Shown: positions 17,551-26,295 of the stretch, piece after piece | Layout of the letters: every line of letters begins with the position of its first letter | Numbering within the stretch: position 1 is the first letter of the stretch | DNA from: Pseudomonadota bacterium | GTDB lineage: Bacteria; Pseudomonadota; Gammaproteobacteria; Burkholderiales; Thiobacillaceae | NCBI GenBank assembly: GCA_030653935.1 | Contig: JAURYL010000024.1 | Span: 1 to 33,354 of the forward strand | Length of the DNA: 33,354 nt | Reading direction: 5' to 3' | The notes under the pieces: generated by a model | Databases searched by the model: none | Seen by the model: the letters and a program-made list of their open reading frames with translations, nothing else | Told to the model about the DNA's origin: nothing | Program-made: the position numbers and the translations under genes

Positions 17551-18328
17551 GCAGCGCATCCTTACCGGTCTGGTCCTTGGCGGCGTTTTTCTTGCCGCGC
17601 TGTTGGGTTTACCGACCCCCGCCTGGGGCGCGGTGATGCTGGGAATCGTCGCGCTGGGGGCCTGGGAATGGGCGGGTCTGGTGAAATTCGGCGCCCGCGC
17701 CCGCATCGGCTACGCCCTCGCCACGCCCATCCTCGCCCTGTTGGTTTACCAGGCCGCGCCCAGGGAAATGATCGCCGCCATCGCCGTCGTCTTCTGGCTG
17801 TTGCTGGCGCCGCTCTGGCTGGCGCGCGGCTGGCCCGTGCCCGGCGGCATCGGCGGCGCGCTGCTCGGCTGGCTACTGCTGGTGCCTACCGCTTATGCCG
17901 CCGTGCATCTGCATGGCCATTCCCCGAGTTTCCTGCTTGTCTGCATCCTGCTTGCCGTGATCGCCGATAGCGCCGCCTACTTCAGTGGCCGCCGCTTCGG
18001 CCGTCACAAGCTGGCGCCGCGCATCAGTCCGGGAAAATCCTGGGAAGGCGCTCTCGGCGCCGCCTTGGCCGTGGCCATTTATGGCGCGCTGATCGGTGTT
18101 TTCGCCCTGGGCGAATCCGCCGAAAACACGGCTCGCCTGCTGGGTTACGCCTTGATCCTGTTTATCGCCAGCATCCTCGGCGACTTGTTCGAAAGCCACG
18201 CCAAGCGCCAGGCCGGCATCAAAGATAGCGGCAACTGGCTCCCCGGACACGGCGGTGTCCTTGATCGCATCGACAGTCTCTCCGCCGTGCTGCCCCTCGC
18301 CCTCTGTTTCCTGCTGCTATGGCCATGA
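17504..18328 (+). CDS. cdsA: Phosphatidate cytidylyltransferase
   Basis: A 274-residue integral membrane enzyme that makes CDP-diacylglycerol from phosphatidate and CTP, the entry point to all major phospholipids. About seven to eight hydrophobic segments fill the protein. The C-terminal signature is complete in two blocks: [13 protein letters not shown] and [12 protein letters not shown], with the metal-binding Asp residues. The GTG at 17504 gives [13 protein letters not shown] before the first helix. The TGA stop (18326-18328) is followed directly by a MITE-like insertion; before the insertion it would have overlapped the dxr ATG. Confidence 0.95.
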   Translation: MSAALAAPANNSSSAKQRILTGLVLGGVFLAALLGLPTPAWGAVMLGIVALGAWEWAGLVKFGARARIGYALATPILALLVYQAAPREMIAAIAVVFWLLLAPLWLARGWPVPGGIGGALLGWLLLVPTAYAAVHLHGHSPSFLLVCILLAVIADSAAYFSGRRFGRHKLAPRISPGKSWEGALGAALAVAIYGALIGVFALGESAENTARLLGYALILFIASILGDLFESHAKRQAGIKDSGNWLPGHGGVLDRIDSLSAVLPLALCFLLLWP

Positions 18329-18329
18329 C

Positions 18330-18446
18330 CCTATATTCCTCAGTTGACCGCTCCGTGGTCCTCGAGAGGCTGCGGGAATGCTGGCGTTTGCGCCTCCGAT
18401 GGCGCGCACCAATCGGGTGGCGCCGCGTTCAACTGAGGAACATAGG
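18330..18446. mobile_element. MITE-like 117-bp element at the cdsA/dxr junction
   Basis: 22-bp terminal inverted repeats (18330-18351 and 18425-18446) match at 20 of 22 positions and share TTCCTCAGTTGA. The element is flanked by a direct repeat ATGAC (18325-18329 and 18447-18451), which looks like a target-site duplication. The 73-bp interior encodes nothing obvious. The left ATGAC holds the cdsA stop and the right one holds the dxr start codon. The right arm contains GAGGA, 6 nt from that ATG, so the element provides the dxr ribosome-binding site, while the left arm (TCCTC) can pair with it in RNA. The parent transposon is not recognised. Confidence 0.82.
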
Positions 18447-19622
18447 ATGACCCCTCGCAATCTCACCATCCTCGGCGCGACCGGCACCATCGGCGTCAAC
18501 ACCCTCGATGTGGTCGCCCGCCATCCGGACAAATTTCGTGTGGTGGCGCTCAGCGGCCTCAACCAGATCGATAAACTGGCCGCGCAGTGTCGTCAGTTCC
18601 AGCCGCGCTATGCCGTGGTGCTGGACCCCGACAAGGCGGTGACGCTGCAAGGATTGCTCGCTGGCAGCCAAACCGAAGTATTGGTGGGCATGGAGGCGCT
18701 GGAATTCATCTCCGCGCTGCCGGAAGTGGATAGCGTCATGGCCGCCATCGTCGGCGCCGCCGGCTTGCGGCCCGCGCTTGCCGCCGCCCGCGCCGGCAAG
18801 CGGGTGCTGCTGGCAAACAAGGAAACCCTGGTCATGGCCGGCCGCTTCTTCATGGAAGCGGTACGCGAACACGGCGCCACGCTGTTGCCGATCGACTCCG
18901 AACACAATGCCGTATTCCAGTCCCTGCCCGCCGATTACAACGGCGATCCGGCCCGACATGGCGTGCGCCGCATCCTGCTCACCGCCTCGGGCGGCCCGTT
19001 CCGCACCCGCGCGGTGGAGACCCTGAAAGACGTGACCCCGGAAGAGGCGGTGGCGCATCCCAACTGGGTGATGGGCAAGAAGATCTCGGTGGACTCCGCC
19101 AGCATGATGAACAAGGGCCTGGAAGTGATCGAGGCGCGCTGGCTGTTCAACGCCCGGCCCGAGCAGATCGAAGTGGTCATCCACCCCCAAAGCATCGTCC
19201 ACAGCATGGTGGAATACCTCGATGGTTCGGTGCTCGCGCAGTTATCCAACCCGGACATGCGTACCCCCATCGCCCATTCGCTGGCCTACCCGGAACGCGT
19301 CGAAGCCGGCGTCAACTGGCTGGACCTGGCGAAGCTCGGCCAGCTCACCTTCGAGGCGCCCGACTTCGCCCGTTTCCCCTGCTTGAAGCTGGCTTACCAA
19401 GCGCTCGCGGCCGGCGCCGCCGCGCCTGCCGTCCTCAATGCCGCCAATGAGGTCGCGGTCGCCGCCTTCCTCGACCGCCGCATCCCCTACCTCGGCATCG
19501 CCGCCAGCCTGGAATCCGTGCTCGGCCGACTTGCCGGAATGGCCGCCGACTCGCTGGAAGACCTGATGGTGGCCGATGCCACCGCGCGGCGGGAAGCCGA
19601 ATCCCTGATCGCGCATGGCTAA
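18447..19622 (+). CDS. dxr: 1-deoxy-D-xylulose 5-phosphate reductoisomerase
   Basis: A 391-residue enzyme of the MEP pathway that converts DXP to 2-C-methyl-D-erythritol 4-phosphate with NADPH and a divalent metal; the target of fosmidomycin. The nucleotide loop is [14 protein letters not shown] near the N terminus. The metal and substrate residues lie in [14 protein letters not shown], and [19 protein letters not shown] is the flexible-loop region. The start at 18447 gives [13 protein letters not shown] and follows GAGGA; the upstream in-frame ATG at 18378 lies inside the MITE-like element. The product feeds UppS upstream in the same operon. Confidence 0.97.
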   Translation: MTPRNLTILGATGTIGVNTLDVVARHPDKFRVVALSGLNQIDKLAAQCRQFQPRYAVVLDPDKAVTLQGLLAGSQTEVLVGMEALEFISALPEVDSVMAAIVGAAGLRPALAAARAGKRVLLANKETLVMAGRFFMEAVREHGATLLPIDSEHNAVFQSLPADYNGDPARHGVRRILLTASGGPFRTRAVETLKDVTPEEAVAHPNWVMGKKISVDSASMMNKGLEVIEARWLFNARPEQIEVVIHPQSIVHSMVEYLDGSVLAQLSNPDMRTPIAHSLAYPERVEAGVNWLDLAKLGQLTFEAPDFARFPCLKLAYQALAAGAAAPAVLNAANEVAVAAFLDRRIPYLGIAASLESVLGRLAGMAADSLEDLMVADATARREAESLIAHG

Positions 19623-19663
19623 GGTCTCGGAGATGGCGTGTGTTTTTCCCGCATCCGGCGTTA

Positions 19664-19759
19664 CGTGCAGGCGAGGACGCCTGCGCTACAACCTCGGCCA
19701 GCCAACCGCCGCTCCATGTAGCGCAGGCGTCCTCGCCTGCACGCGGGCTGCAAGCCCGC
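19664..19759. repeat. 26-bp perfect inverted repeat plus a small hairpin
   Basis: Arms 19664-19689 and 19718-19743 are exact complements, each containing GCAGGCGAGGACGCCTGCGC, around a 28-nt spacer. Each arm is itself a short hairpin (GCAGGCG-AGGA-CGCCTGC). A second hairpin, GCGGGCT-GCA-AGCCCGC, follows at 19743-19759. The block fills the 153-bp dxr-rseP gap. The tail GCGCTACAACCT resembles the sequence at 8820-8831. Confidence 0.85.
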
Positions 19760-19775
19760 TTTCCGGCAGTGCCCC

Positions 19776-21125
19776 ATGACCACGCTCCTCGCCTTCCTCT
19801 TCACCCTGGCCATCCTCATCATCTTCCACGAATTCGGCCACTACTGGGTCGCGCGCCGCGCCGGGGTGAAAGTCCTGCGCTTCTCGGTCGGCTTCGGCCA
19901 GGTTATCGCCAAACGCACGGATCGCCATGGCACGGAATGGGCGTTGTCCGCGATTCCCCTGGGCGGTTACGTGAAGATGCTCGACGAACGCGAAAGCGAA
20001 GTGCCCGCCGGGCAGCTCGACCAGGCGTTCAACCGCAAGTCGCTGGGCGCGCGCGCGGCCATCGTCGCGGCTGGCCCGCTGGCCAATTTTTTGCTCGCCA
20101 TCCTGCTGTTCTGGAGCCTGTTCCTGATCGGCGTGCCGATTCTCAAGCCCATCATCGGCGAGCCGACCACGGGCAGCCCAGCGCAACTGGCTGGTATCCG
20201 GGGTGGCGAAACCATCACCCGGGTCAGCGGCGAACCGGTCGAAAGTTGGCAGGATCTGCACTGGCTGACCCTGAAACAGGTGCTGCGCGGCGACACGCTG
20301 CGCATCGAGTCGGTGGACCGGCGTGGCTCTATCACCGAGCACACCCTGGCCGTGCCGACCTTAAACGCGGAACTCGAACAGGCGCCACTGAAAGCCCTCG
20401 GCCTGGTCCGTTACCTGCCGCCGCTGGACCCGGTACTGGGTCAGCTCAGCCCGGATGGCGTCGCCACGAAGGCGGGCATGCGTGCGGGCGACCGCATCGT
20501 CGCCATCGACGGCATCACCATGGCGACCTGGGAACAGGTGGTCGACATTGTCCGCCGTTCGCCGGAACGCCCCCTGCGCCTGAGCGTGGTTCAGGCCGGA
20601 CAGACCCGGGAAGTCACCCTGATTCCGGCCGCCGCGCGCGACGGCCAGATCGAGATCGGCCGCATCGGCGCCGGGCCGCATATCGACCCGGCACTGCTCG
20701 CCGAACTGCACGGCACCGCGAGCTATGGCCCACTTGAGGCCATGTCGCGCGCCCTCTCCAGAACCTGGGAGCTCTCCGCCTTCAGCCTGGAAATGCTGGG
20801 CCGCATGATCACCGGCCAGGCCTCGCTGAAAAACCTCTCCGGCCCCCTCACCATCGCCGACTACGCGGGCCAATCCGCGCAGTCGGGCGTGGCCAGTTTC
20901 ATCGCGTTCCTGGCGCTGGTCAGCGTCAGCCTCGGGGTACTCAACCTGCTGCCCGTGCCGCTACTTGATGGCGGGCACTTGCTGTATTATTTCGCGGAAT
21001 TTTTGACCGGCCGCCCCGTCTCCGAGCGCATCCAGGAGATCGGCCAGAAGATCGGCATGGGTCTGCTTGGCCTGCTCATGTTCTTCGCCCTTTTCAACGA
21101 TTTGAACCGGCTGATTTTTCAATGA
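19776..21125 (+). CDS. rseP: Site-2 intramembrane metalloprotease RseP
   Basis: A 449-residue inner-membrane zinc protease. It makes the intramembrane cut in the anti-sigma factor RseA to release sigma-E and also clears signal peptides. The zinc motif HEFGH is at 18-22 in the first membrane helix; the third ligand lies in LLDGGHLLYY near the C terminus. Two periplasmic PDZ domains lie between (about 115-205 and 210-300), with the ligand loops QLAGIRGGETI and KAGMRAGDRIV. The ATG at 19776 matches the family start. Its TGA overlaps the bamA ATG. Confidence 0.97.
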   Translation: MTTLLAFLFTLAILIIFHEFGHYWVARRAGVKVLRFSVGFGQVIAKRTDRHGTEWALSAIPLGGYVKMLDERESEVPAGQLDQAFNRKSLGARAAIVAAGPLANFLLAILLFWSLFLIGVPILKPIIGEPTTGSPAQLAGIRGGETITRVSGEPVESWQDLHWLTLKQVLRGDTLRIESVDRRGSITEHTLAVPTLNAELEQAPLKALGLVRYLPPLDPVLGQLSPDGVATKAGMRAGDRIVAIDGITMATWEQVVDIVRRSPERPLRLSVVQAGQTREVTLIPAAARDGQIEIGRIGAGPHIDPALLAELHGTASYGPLEAMSRALSRTWELSAFSLEMLGRMITGQASLKNLSGPLTIADYAGQSAQSGVASFIAFLALVSVSLGVLNLLPVPLLDGGHLLYYFAEFLTGRPVSERIQEIGQKIGMGLLGLLMFFALFNDLNRLIFQ

Positions 21126-23500
21126 ATCGCCGACAGAGAAAAATACCCATGCACGCCTTCCGTCCCAGCCTGCTCGCCCTCGCTTTATTCGCCGCCCAAG
21201 CCCAGGCTTTCGAACCGTTCCAGGTCAGGGACATCCGCGTGGAAGGCATCCAGCGCACCGAGGCCGGCACCGTGTTCAGCTATTTGCCGGTGAAGGTGGG
21301 CGAGACCCTCACCCCGGAGATGGCGGCCGCCTCGATCAAGACGCTCTACGCCACGGGGTTCTTCAAGGACGTGCGCCTGGAAACCCAGGAAGGCGTGCTC
21401 ATCGTCAGCGTCGAAGAGCGTCCCGGCATCGCCAGCGTCGATTTCTCCGGCATGAAGGAGTTTTCCAAGGACGACATCAAGACCGGACTCAAGCAATTGG
21501 GGCTGGCCGAGGGCCGCATCCTCGACCGCTCCCTGCTGGAAAAGGCGGAACAGGAACTGAAGCGCCAGTACTACAACCGGGGGATCTATTCGGTCGAGGT
21601 GAAGGCGGTCACGACACCGCTGGAACGCAACCGGGTCGCGGTGAACTTCGAGGTGAGCGAAGGCGAGATCGCCAAGATTCGCGCCATCAACATCGTCGGC
21701 GCCCAGGCCTTCAAGGAAAAAGACCTGCTCAAGCTGTTCTCGCTGCGTACTCCGGGCATGATGACCTGGTGGACCAAGAACGATCAGTATTCCAAGCAGA
21801 AGCTCGGCGGCGACCTGGAAATCCTGCGCGCCCATTACCAAAACCAGGGCTACCTCGAATTCAACATCGAATCCACGCAGGTCTCGATCACCCCGGACAA
21901 GAAAGATATCTACATCACCATCAACCTCAGCGAAGGCGACAAATACACGGTATCGGAGTTCAAGTTCGCGGGTGAGCTGCCGGTACCCGAGGCCGAACTA
22001 CAAGCCCTGGTCACGCTGAAGCCGGGCGATGCCTTCTCCCGCGAGCAACTCAACGAAACCGTCAAGAAGATCGGTGACCGCCTCGGTAATGAAGGCTATG
22101 CCTTTGCCAACGTCAACGCCGCGCCGGAAATCGACAAGGAAAAACGTAGCGCCGCCTTCACCTTCCTGGTCGATCCGGGTCGCAAGGTCTACGTGCGCCG
22201 CATCAACGTCACCGGCAATACCCGCACCAAGGATGAAGTGGTCCGCCGTGAGATGCGCCAGATGGAAGGCGGCTGGTACGCCGCCGACAAGCTCAACCGC
22301 TCGCGTGTGCGGGTGGAGCGTCTGGGCCATTTCAAAGAAACCCATGTGGAAACCCCAACGGTTCCCGGCACCACGGATCAGGTGGACGTCAACGTCAACG
22401 TTACCGAGATGCCCACCGGCAGCGTCATGCTCGGCGCCGGCTTCTCCAGTTCCGACGGCGTGGTTCTGTCCGGCTCTGTCTCCCAGAACAACCTGTTCGG
22501 CACCGGCAATCGCCTCTCGGCACAGATCAATAGTGGCAGCGTCAACAAGACCTATTCCCTGTCCTTCACCAACCCCTACTTCACCCAGGACGGCATCAGC
22601 CTCGGCTACGACCTGTACCGGCGCGACCTGAATACCTCCAGCCTCAACACGGTGGCGGACTACAGCACCTCGACCACCGGCCTCGGCCTGCGCCTGGGCG
22701 TGCCGATCACGGAACTGGACACGGTCAACTTCGGCGCGGCGCTGGAACAGGTGACCATGAACTTGAGCACGACCGCGCCCGACGTCTATTTCCAATATGC
22801 CAATAGCTACGAACCCAGTTGCCCAGCCAGCAACACAGGCACAACCTGCTCCGTCACCACCAACTCCCTGCGCCTGGAAGCCGGCTGGGCGCGCGATTCG
22901 CGCGACAGCCTGCTCTACCCGACCAAAGGCAGCTACCAGCGCGCCTATTTGGAAACAGGCACCCCGGCGGGTGACCTGAAGTACTACAAGCTCAATTATC
23001 AGTACCAATGGCTTAAACCCATCAACCGCTCGGTCAGCCTTATGCTCAACGGCGAACTGGGCATTGGCGGTGGCTACGGCGGCAAGGACATGCCGCTGTT
23101 CCGCAACTTCTATGCCGGCGGCATCGGTTCGGTGCGCGGTTTCGACAGCGGCACCCTCGGCCCCAAGGCAATCAACACCACGACCGGCAGCACCTTCTCC
23201 GTCGGTGGCAGCAAACGCCTGGTCGGCAATGCCGAACTGCTGTTCCCCTTCCCCGGCATGGGCACAGATCGCTCGGTACGCCTGTCCACTTTCCTGGATG
23301 CCGGCATGGTCGCGGGCGACTACGACAGTCTTGGCCGCTACAAGACCTTGTCGTTCTCCGACCTGCGCTATTCCGTCGGCGCCGCCATCACCTGGTATTC
23401 GCCCATGGGCCCGATCAAGCTCTCGCTGGCGAAGCCGATCAACGCCGCCACGGATGATAAAAAACAAACCTTCCAGTTCCAGCTGGGCAACGTATTCTGA
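21122..23500 (+). CDS. bamA: Outer-membrane protein assembly factor BamA
   Basis: A 792-residue Omp85 protein, the central part of the BAM machine that inserts beta-barrel proteins into the outer membrane. A signal peptide ends near AQAQA, five POTRA domains follow (about 30-430), and then a 16-strand barrel. The barrel carries the conserved SVRGFDSG lid motif and ends in a C-terminal Phe (QFQLGNVF), as barrel proteins do. The ATG at 21122 overlaps the rseP stop (ATGA); the ATG at 21149 (MHAFRPSLLALALF) is an equally reasonable start and gives a more usual signal peptide. Confidence 0.97.
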   Translation: MNRRQRKIPMHAFRPSLLALALFAAQAQAFEPFQVRDIRVEGIQRTEAGTVFSYLPVKVGETLTPEMAAASIKTLYATGFFKDVRLETQEGVLIVSVEERPGIASVDFSGMKEFSKDDIKTGLKQLGLAEGRILDRSLLEKAEQELKRQYYNRGIYSVEVKAVTTPLERNRVAVNFEVSEGEIAKIRAINIVGAQAFKEKDLLKLFSLRTPGMMTWWTKNDQYSKQKLGGDLEILRAHYQNQGYLEFNIESTQVSITPDKKDIYITINLSEGDKYTVSEFKFAGELPVPEAELQALVTLKPGDAFSREQLNETVKKIGDRLGNEGYAFANVNAAPEIDKEKRSAAFTFLVDPGRKVYVRRINVTGNTRTKDEVVRREMRQMEGGWYAADKLNRSRVRVERLGHFKETHVETPTVPGTTDQVDVNVNVTEMPTGSVMLGAGFSSSDGVVLSGSVSQNNLFGTGNRLSAQINSGSVNKTYSLSFTNPYFTQDGISLGYDLYRRDLNTSSLNTVADYSTSTTGLGLRLGVPITELDTVNFGAALEQVTMNLSTTAPDVYFQYANSYEPSCPASNTGTTCSVTTNSLRLEAGWARDSRDSLLYPTKGSYQRAYLETGTPAGDLKYYKLNYQYQWLKPINRSVSLMLNGELGIGGGYGGKDMPLFRNFYAGGIGSVRGFDSGTLGPKAINTTTGSTFSVGGSKRLVGNAELLFPFPGMGTDRSVRLSTFLDAGMVAGDYDSLGRYKTLSFSDLRYSVGAAITWYSPMGPIKLSLAKPINAATDDKKQTFQFQLGNVF

Positions 23501-23512
23501 TCGAGGTCACCC

Positions 23513-24016
23513 ATGAAACGTCTGTTCATCCTCCTGCTCACCTGCGCCGTGCCCGCCTTCGCTCCGCTCGCCGTCGCACAGAGCGCCGACATCAAGATCG
23601 GCTTCGTCAATACCGAGCGAGTATTCCGCGACTCGCAGCAGGCGCTCTGAGCGCAGAAAAAACTGGAAAAGGAATTCCAGAGCCGTGACCAGGAGATACA
23701 GAAGATGGTCAAACAGGCGCGCGACCTGCAATCCTTCCTGGAAAAGGAAGGACTGACGCTGTCCGAGGCCGACCGCACCCGCAAGCAGCGTGAACTCGCC
23801 AACCTCAGCCGTGATCTCCAGCATTCCCAGCGCGAATTCCGCGAAGATCTCAACCAGCGGCGCAATGAGGAATTCGCCACGGTCCAGGAGCGCGCCCGCA
23901 AGGCCATCCTCGATATCGCGGAAAAAGAAAAATTCGACCTCGTCATCGAGAACGTGGTTTACGCCAGCACACGCGTGGATATCACTGATCGGGTCCTCAA
24001 GGCACTTGATCGCTGA
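23513..24016 (+). pseudogene. skp: Periplasmic chaperone Skp/OmpH with in-frame TGA at codon 46
   Basis: A Skp/OmpH gene interrupted by a single TGA. Codons 1-45 give a signal peptide (MKRLFILLLTCAVPAFAP...) and the family start IKIGFVNTERVFRDSQ. Codon 46 (23648-23650) is TGA, followed by 121 open codons with the family's long helical arms and the end LVIENVVYASTRVDITDRV. The family usually has a basic or polar residue at this place before AQKKLEKEF, so one C-to-T change of an Arg codon CGA would explain it. No frameshift or second stop is present. Restart at ATG 23705 would lack the signal peptide, so it could not act in the periplasm. Recent mutation, readthrough, or a sequencing error are all possible. 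Confidence 0.88.
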
Positions 24017-24022
24017 CGCGCC

Positions 24023-25045
24023 ATGCCCAGTCTGACCCTGGCTGAACTGCAAGCACGCCTGGGTGGCTCGGTTCGCGGCGATGGGAGCGTGCTACTGGAT
24101 GCCGTGGCTTCCCTGGAAACGGCACGGGCGAACCAACTGGGATTTCTACTCGGACGCAAGCTGCTCGCACAAGCGCGCAGCTCCGGCGCCGGCGCCCTGA
24201 TCATTCCGGAGAGCCTGGGCGAGCCGTTGTCGCAGCCCTGCCTGGCGGTCGCCAATCCACATGCCAGCATCGCCCGCGCCCTCGCGCTGTTCTATCCGGA
24301 AGCGTCAGCGGCGGCCGGCATCGACCCCAACGCCCATGTGGCCGCCGACTGCGAAATCGACGCGACCGCCAGCATCGGCCCCGGTTGTGTTGTCGAAGCC
24401 GGTGCCCGCATCGGCGCGCGCAGCGTGCTCGGCCCCAATTGCGTCATCGGCGCCAGAGCCGTGCTCGGCGCGGACTGCCATCTTCATGCCCGCGTCACCG
24501 TGCAACACGGCTGCGTCGTCGGCAACCGTGTCGTTCTGCACCCGGGCTGCGTCATCGGCTCGGATGGCTTCGGCCTGGCCTGGGAGAATGAAAGCTGGTT
24601 CAAGGTGCCGCAAGTCGGTCGCGCCATTCTGGGCGACGATGTCGAAGTCGGCGCCAACACCACAATCGACCGCGGCGCCCTCGACGACACCGTGATCGAG
24701 GACGGGGTCAAGCTGGACAACCAGATTCAGATCGCCCACAACTGCCATATCGGCAAACACAGCGCGATCGCCGCCTGCGTCGGCATCGCCGGCAGCACGC
24801 GAATCGGCGCCTATTGCCAGATCGGTGGCGCCGCCATGATCATCGGCCACCTGGAAATTGCCGACCGGGTCACGATTTCCGCCGGTACCTTCGTCGCCAA
24901 GAACATCAAGGAGGCCGGCACCTACACCTCGGTGCAGCCACTCATGCGCCATGGCGACTGGCTGCGCAACGCTTCCCACCTGCGCCATCTCGACGACCTG
25001 GCGCAACGCATCAAGTCATTGGAAAAACAACTGGAACAGCCATGA
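24023..25045 (+). CDS. lpxD: UDP-3-O-(3-hydroxyacyl)glucosamine N-acyltransferase
   Basis: A 340-residue left-handed beta-helix acyltransferase, third step of lipid A synthesis; transfers a 3-hydroxyacyl chain from ACP to the 2-amino group. The N-terminal uridine-binding domain (about 1-100) precedes many hexapeptide repeats; the catalytic His is expected in [18 protein letters not shown]-terminal helical end follows ([15 protein letters not shown]). The ATG at 24023 lies 6 nt after the skp stop without a clear Shine-Dalgarno. Its own stop overlaps fabZ as ATGA. Confidence 0.97.
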   Translation: MPSLTLAELQARLGGSVRGDGSVLLDAVASLETARANQLGFLLGRKLLAQARSSGAGALIIPESLGEPLSQPCLAVANPHASIARALALFYPEASAAAGIDPNAHVAADCEIDATASIGPGCVVEAGARIGARSVLGPNCVIGARAVLGADCHLHARVTVQHGCVVGNRVVLHPGCVIGSDGFGLAWENESWFKVPQVGRAILGDDVEVGANTTIDRGALDDTVIEDGVKLDNQIQIAHNCHIGKHSAIAACVGIAGSTRIGAYCQIGGAAMIIGHLEIADRVTISAGTFVAKNIKEAGTYTSVQPLMRHGDWLRNASHLRHLDDLAQRIKSLEKQLEQP

Positions 25046-25497
25046 GTAATGAAGCCGTAATGGACATCACCCAGATCATGAAGCACCTGCCGCACCGCTA
25101 TCCCTTCCTGTTGGTGGATCGGGTGCTGGAACTGGTGCCCAACGAGCGCATCGTCGCGCTCAAGAACATCACCATGAACGAGCCGCAGTTTCCCGGCCAT
25201 TTCCCGCGCCATCCGGTCATGCCCGGCGTCCTCATGGTCGAGGCGCTGGCTCAGACCGCCGGCCTGCTTGCCTTCAAGAGCGCGGAAATCCCGGTGGACG
25301 ACAACACCGTGATCTATTTCGTCGGCATCGATGGCGCCCGCTTCAAGCGCCCGGTGGTGCCGGGCGACCAGTTGCTGATGGAAGCGAGCATCCTGCGCGT
25401 CTCCCGCGGCATCTGGAAATTCGCGGCCAAGGCCACTGTGGACGGCAAGCTCGCCTGCGAAGCCGAGCTAATGTGCACCCTGAAACAGCTGGACTGA
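25042..25497 (+). CDS. fabZ: 3-hydroxyacyl-[ACP] dehydratase FabZ
   Basis: A 151-residue hot-dog-fold dehydratase that removes water from 3-hydroxyacyl-ACP in fatty-acid elongation. It competes with LpxA and LpxD for the same hydroxyacyl-ACP, which explains its place in this operon. The motifs [14 protein letters not shown] and [20 protein letters not shown] hold the catalytic His and Glu. The ATG at 25042 overlaps the lpxD stop. Confidence 0.97.
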   Translation: MSNEAVMDITQIMKHLPHRYPFLLVDRVLELVPNERIVALKNITMNEPQFPGHFPRHPVMPGVLMVEALAQTAGLLAFKSAEIPVDDNTVIYFVGIDGARFKRPVVPGDQLLMEASILRVSRGIWKFAAKATVDGKLACEAELMCTLKQLD

Positions 25498-25504
25498 AGC
25501 CGCG

Positions 25505-26275
25505 ATGATCCACCCCACTGCCATCGTTCATTCCGGCGCCCGCCTTGCCGCCGATGTCGAAATTGGCCCCTACTCGATCATCGGCGAACACGTCGAGATC
25601 GGCGCCGGCACGCGGGTCGGCCCGCATGTCGTGATTACCGGGCATACCCGAATCGGCGAAGGCAATCGCGTGTTCCAGTTCTGTTCGCTCGGAGAAGAGC
25701 CGCAGGACAAGAAATATGCCGGTGAACCCACGCGCCTGGAAATCGGCAACTACAACGTCATCCGCGAGTTCTGCACTTTCAACTGTGGTACCGCGCAGGA
25801 TGTGGGCGTCACCCGTCTGGGCGATCACAACTGGATCATGGCCTATGTGCACATTGCCCACGATTGCCAGGTGGGCAACCACACCATCTTCGCCAACAAC
25901 GCCACCCTGGCTGGGCATGTGCAGATCGGCGACTACGCCATCCTCGGCGGCTTCACCGGCGTGCATCAGTTCTGCCGGGTGGGCGCCCACGTCATCACCG
26001 GCATCGCCTCGGTGGTGCGCCAGGATGTTCCGCCCTTCCTCACCGTCGCCGGCAACCCGCTGGCGCCGTTCGGCATCAATGCCGAGGGCCTGAAACGGCG
26101 CGGCTATTCCGCCGAAGCCTTGAGCGCCCTGAAGCGCGCCTACAAAACCTTGTACAAATCCGGCCTTTCGCTCGCCGATGCCCAGGCGACGATCACGGCC
26201 GAAGCGGAAACGCACGCGGAACTCGTCCCCCTGGCCGAATTCCTGGCAAGCGCCGGTCGCGGCATCGTTCGGTAG
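25505..26275 (+). CDS. lpxA: Acyl-ACP--UDP-N-acetylglucosamine O-acyltransferase
   Basis: A 256-residue trimeric beta-helix enzyme, first step of lipid A synthesis. Hexapeptide repeats run from residue 1 to about 190, followed by a helical C-terminal domain (LKRRGYSAEALSALKRAY). The catalytic and assisting His residues are H119 and H116 in VHIAHDC, as in the well-studied enzyme. Length matches the family (about 255-265). It starts 8 nt after fabZ. Confidence 0.98.
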   Translation: MIHPTAIVHSGARLAADVEIGPYSIIGEHVEIGAGTRVGPHVVITGHTRIGEGNRVFQFCSLGEEPQDKKYAGEPTRLEIGNYNVIREFCTFNCGTAQDVGVTRLGDHNWIMAYVHIAHDCQVGNHTIFANNATLAGHVQIGDYAILGGFTGVHQFCRVGAHVITGIASVVRQDVPPFLTVAGNPLAPFGINAEGLKRRGYSAEALSALKRAYKTLYKSGLSLADAQATITAEAETHAELVPLAEFLASAGRGIVR

Positions 26276-26295
26276 GATCGGACCCTGCCAATCAC

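Noticed and set aside
21998-23467. 489-codon minus-strand open frame opposite bamA
   Set aside because: No recognisable domain and typical antisense composition; BamA on the other strand is unambiguous.
23648-23650. Selenocysteine at the skp TGA
   Set aside because: Skp has no redox-active residue at this place and no SECIS-like hairpin is evident right after the codon.
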